A DNA stretch of 50,174 nt, taken from contig UQSB01000010.1 in the NCBI GenBank assembly GCA_900543505.1, forward strand, positions 1 through 50,174, read 5' to 3'. The DNA comes from an uncultured Collinsella sp. Lineage in GTDB: Bacteria; Actinomycetota; Coriobacteriia; Coriobacteriales; Coriobacteriaceae. Shown here piece by piece: positions 48,526 to 50,174 of the stretch; positions within the stretch are counted from its first letter, which is position 1, and every line of letters starts with the position of its first letter. The position numbers were made by a program, and so were the translations under genes. Under the pieces are notes generated by a model. That model was not told the DNA's origin, ran no database searches, and saw only the letters and a list, made by a program, of their open reading frames with translations.

Positions 48526-49884
48526 ATGGCAGCAACCGAGCAGCTGTTCAACACCCGTGAGCGCAAGCGTTTTGAGCGCCACGACATTTGGGAGCGCATT
48601 GCCGAGAACGGCACGATTTCCGCCGCCGTCATGGTGATCGCCGCCATCGCCGCCGTCATCTGTGCCAACACCGATGCCTACGAGGCCATTCATCACTTTT
48701 TGGAGACCCCGCTGTATGTGGGTCTGGGCAACCTTACGGCCGGTCTCACCGTTGAGCTTTTCGTCAACGACTTCCTCATGGCGATCTTCTTTTTGCTCGT
48801 GGGCATTGAGCTTAAGTACGAGATGACGGTCGGCGAGCTCAAGAATCCGCGTCAGGCCATGCTTCCCATGCTGGCGGCCGTGGGCGGCGTCGTTGTTCCC
48901 GCCTGCATCTACCTGATCTTTAACCATGCCGGCGCCCGCAACGGTTGGGCCATCCCCATGGCAACCGATATTGCCTTTGCGCTGGGCGTGCTGTCGCTTT
49001 TGGGCAATCGCGTGCCCAACGGCGTGCGCGTGTTCTTCTCGACGCTCGCCATCGCCGACGACCTCATCTCCATCGCCGCCATCGCCATCTTCTACGGTCA
49101 GAGCCCCAATCCGTTTTGGTTGGGCGCCGCTGCAGTTGTGACCTGCGCGCTTGTGTGGCTCAACAAGACGCAGCATTACCGCCTTGCCCCGTATTCGGTG
49201 CTGGGTCTGCTGCTGTGGTTCTGCATGTTTAAGAGCGGCGTGCACGCCACGCTCGCCGGTGTCATCCTGGCCTTCACCATCCCGGCCAAGTGCGGTGTTA
49301 AGCTCGATAGCCTTACCGATTGGCTGGGCGAGTGCCTGCCGTTGCTCGACGACCGCTACGACGACGAGGCGCACATCCTGGGTCAGCACGACTTTACCGT
49401 CTCGACCACCAGAGTCGAGCGCGTCATGCACCGCGTGACCCCGCCGCTCATTCGCATGGAGCGCCTGATCTCCACGCCGGTCAACTTTGTGATCCTGCCG
49501 ATCTTTGCATTTGTCAACGCGCAGGTTCGCCTGGTGGGCGTGGATATGGGCACGCTGCTGACCGACCCGGTGACGCTCGGCGTGTATTTTGGCATGCTGC
49601 TGGGCAAGCCGATTGGCATCTTTGGCATGACGTTTGCCCTGGTTAAGCTCAAGATCTCCGAGCTGCCGCGCAACGTTAACTGGCACATGATTGCCGGCGT
49701 GGGCATTCTGGGCGGCATTGGCTTTACCATGTCGATTCTCATCAGCGGCCTTGCCTTCCCGACGGCCCAGTTTGAGGTTCTTGCAGCCAAGGCCGCTATT
49801 CTCGCCGGTTCGGTCACCGCAGCCGTGCTCGGCATGATCTACATGAGCGTGGTCTGCAAGCATCCCTCGCCCAAAGACGAGTAA
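48526..49884 (+). CDS. nhaA: Na+/H+ antiporter NhaA
   Basis: A 452-aa membrane antiporter with about 12 transmembrane helices. NhaA features: NDFLMAIFFLLVGIELKYEM (periplasmic entry and helix 2), NGWAIPMATDIAFALGVLSL with the helix-4 discontinuity, FFSTLAIADDLISIAAIAIF with the paired Asp residues of the ion site, and LLGKPIGIFGMTFALVKL (helix 10 Lys). The C-terminus is longer than E. coli NhaA by about 60 residues, chiefly in a loop around residue 285 (DDRYDDEAHILGQHDFTV). ATG at 48526 with AAAGGAG. Confidence 0.96.
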   Translation: MAATEQLFNTRERKRFERHDIWERIAENGTISAAVMVIAAIAAVICANTDAYEAIHHFLETPLYVGLGNLTAGLTVELFVNDFLMAIFFLLVGIELKYEMTVGELKNPRQAMLPMLAAVGGVVVPACIYLIFNHAGARNGWAIPMATDIAFALGVLSLLGNRVPNGVRVFFSTLAIADDLISIAAIAIFYGQSPNPFWLGAAAVVTCALVWLNKTQHYRLAPYSVLGLLLWFCMFKSGVHATLAGVILAFTIPAKCGVKLDSLTDWLGECLPLLDDRYDDEAHILGQHDFTVSTTRVERVMHRVTPPLIRMERLISTPVNFVILPIFAFVNAQVRLVGVDMGTLLTDPVTLGVYFGMLLGKPIGIFGMTFALVKLKISELPRNVNWHMIAGVGILGGIGFTMSILISGLAFPTAQFEVLAAKAAILAGSVTAAVLGMIYMSVVCKHPSPKDE

Positions 49885-50174
49885 GAGCGCGAAAACCGGC
49901 TCCAGAACCGATTCGGGCGCGTTCAAAATGCGGATTCGGGCGGTGCTTGCCGCCTGCCAGACACGCCAGTGGTCAAAAAACGCCGTTTGTGAGTACTGTC
50001 ACAAACGGCGTATCATTTTAGGTGCGGAAAATAATGAACAAAGTTATAAGAACTGTACGTTAATGAGTGACCATCGACTTCCAATTTGGCGCTAGCTGAC
50101 GGTGATTAGGGAGTTTCAAGGTGGCGCGCGCAGACGTGGTGTAAGAGCGTCCCGAGGTCCGTCGCTGCAAGTCC
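49885..50174. other. Intergenic end of window with terminator
   Basis: 290 bp with no gene I can support. Contains the nhaA terminator at 49980-50018. After it the sequence is AT-richer (50020-50090) and may be the start of a regulatory region for a gene beyond the window. Confidence 0.5.
49980..50018 (+). terminator. Terminator after nhaA
   Basis: 13-bp perfect stem ACGCCGTTTGTGA / TCACAAACGGCGT with GTACTG loop, followed by ATCATTTTA. Confidence 0.8.

Noticed and set aside
48337..49926. 529-aa minus-strand frame opposite nhaA
   Set aside because: Antisense to a complete nhaA; extremely His/Gly/Arg-rich without recognisable domains.

Overview
The window looks like chromosomal DNA from a member of the Coriobacteriia (Actinomycetota), most likely Collinsella or a close relative. 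The evidence is high GC with GC-rich third positions, strong AAGG/GGAGG ribosome binding sites with ATG, GTG and TTG starts, an enolase - DivIC/FtsB-like - Ppx/GppA gene order typical of Actinomycetota, mannose-type PTS genes, and many intergenic palindromic repeats. Gene density is normal and nearly all genes are intact. The genus assignment is inference; no rRNA gene is present to confirm it.

Layout. 1-3.7 kb: end of a sugar-phosphate SIS-domain gene, a complete mannose-family PTS (IIA, IIB, IIC, IID) and a FrlC-like TIM-barrel epimerase; together these resemble an Amadori-product (fructoselysine/glucoselysine) uptake and deglycation locus. 4.0-13.3 kb: a complete histidine pathway, starting with a HisZ-HisG fusion, then hisD, hisC, hisB, hisH, hisA, hisF, hisI, a 75-aa unknown gene and hisE, with a PHP-type histidinol-phosphatase convergent at the end. 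Terminator-like hairpins or a structured repeat lie after hisZG, hisB and hisF. 13.5-15.5 kb: a stand-alone LarC C-terminal domain, a YfcE-type phosphodiesterase and MazG. 15.6-23.8 kb is the accessory part: two AAA+/DUF4143 ATPase genes, each preceded by tandem direct repeats of exactly 33-bp period but different sequence, and an intact IS110-family element with a long non-coding end that could hold a bridge RNA. Between them sits the housekeeping eno-divIC-ppx cluster.

23.8-31 kb: tRNA-Leu(UAA), a TPR-like membrane protein, an orphan PTS IIB with a VOC protein, an OmpR/EnvZ-type two-component system, a DUF4342 membrane protein, an inverted-repeat element, a metallophosphoesterase and glutamyl-Q-tRNA(Asp) synthetase. 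31-37 kb: a DUF2207 membrane protein, a GNAT acetyltransferase, purH and an unrecognised protein. 37-44 kb: a BceRS-like two-component system without a neighbouring ABC transporter, a universal stress protein, undecaprenyl-diphosphatase UppP and PcrA/UvrD helicase. 44-50 kb: mannose-6-phosphate isomerase and a GntR/UTRA repressor divergent from a ROK sugar kinase, manganese-dependent pyrophosphatase and the NhaA antiporter.

The most unusual content is the paired AAA+/DUF4143 genes with 33-bp-period repeats, the IS110 non-coding end, the HisZ-HisG fusion, and several families of intergenic palindromes, one of which forms a 120-bp structured element present twice (after hisF and after purH). 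All calls come from reading the sequence; no database search was run.
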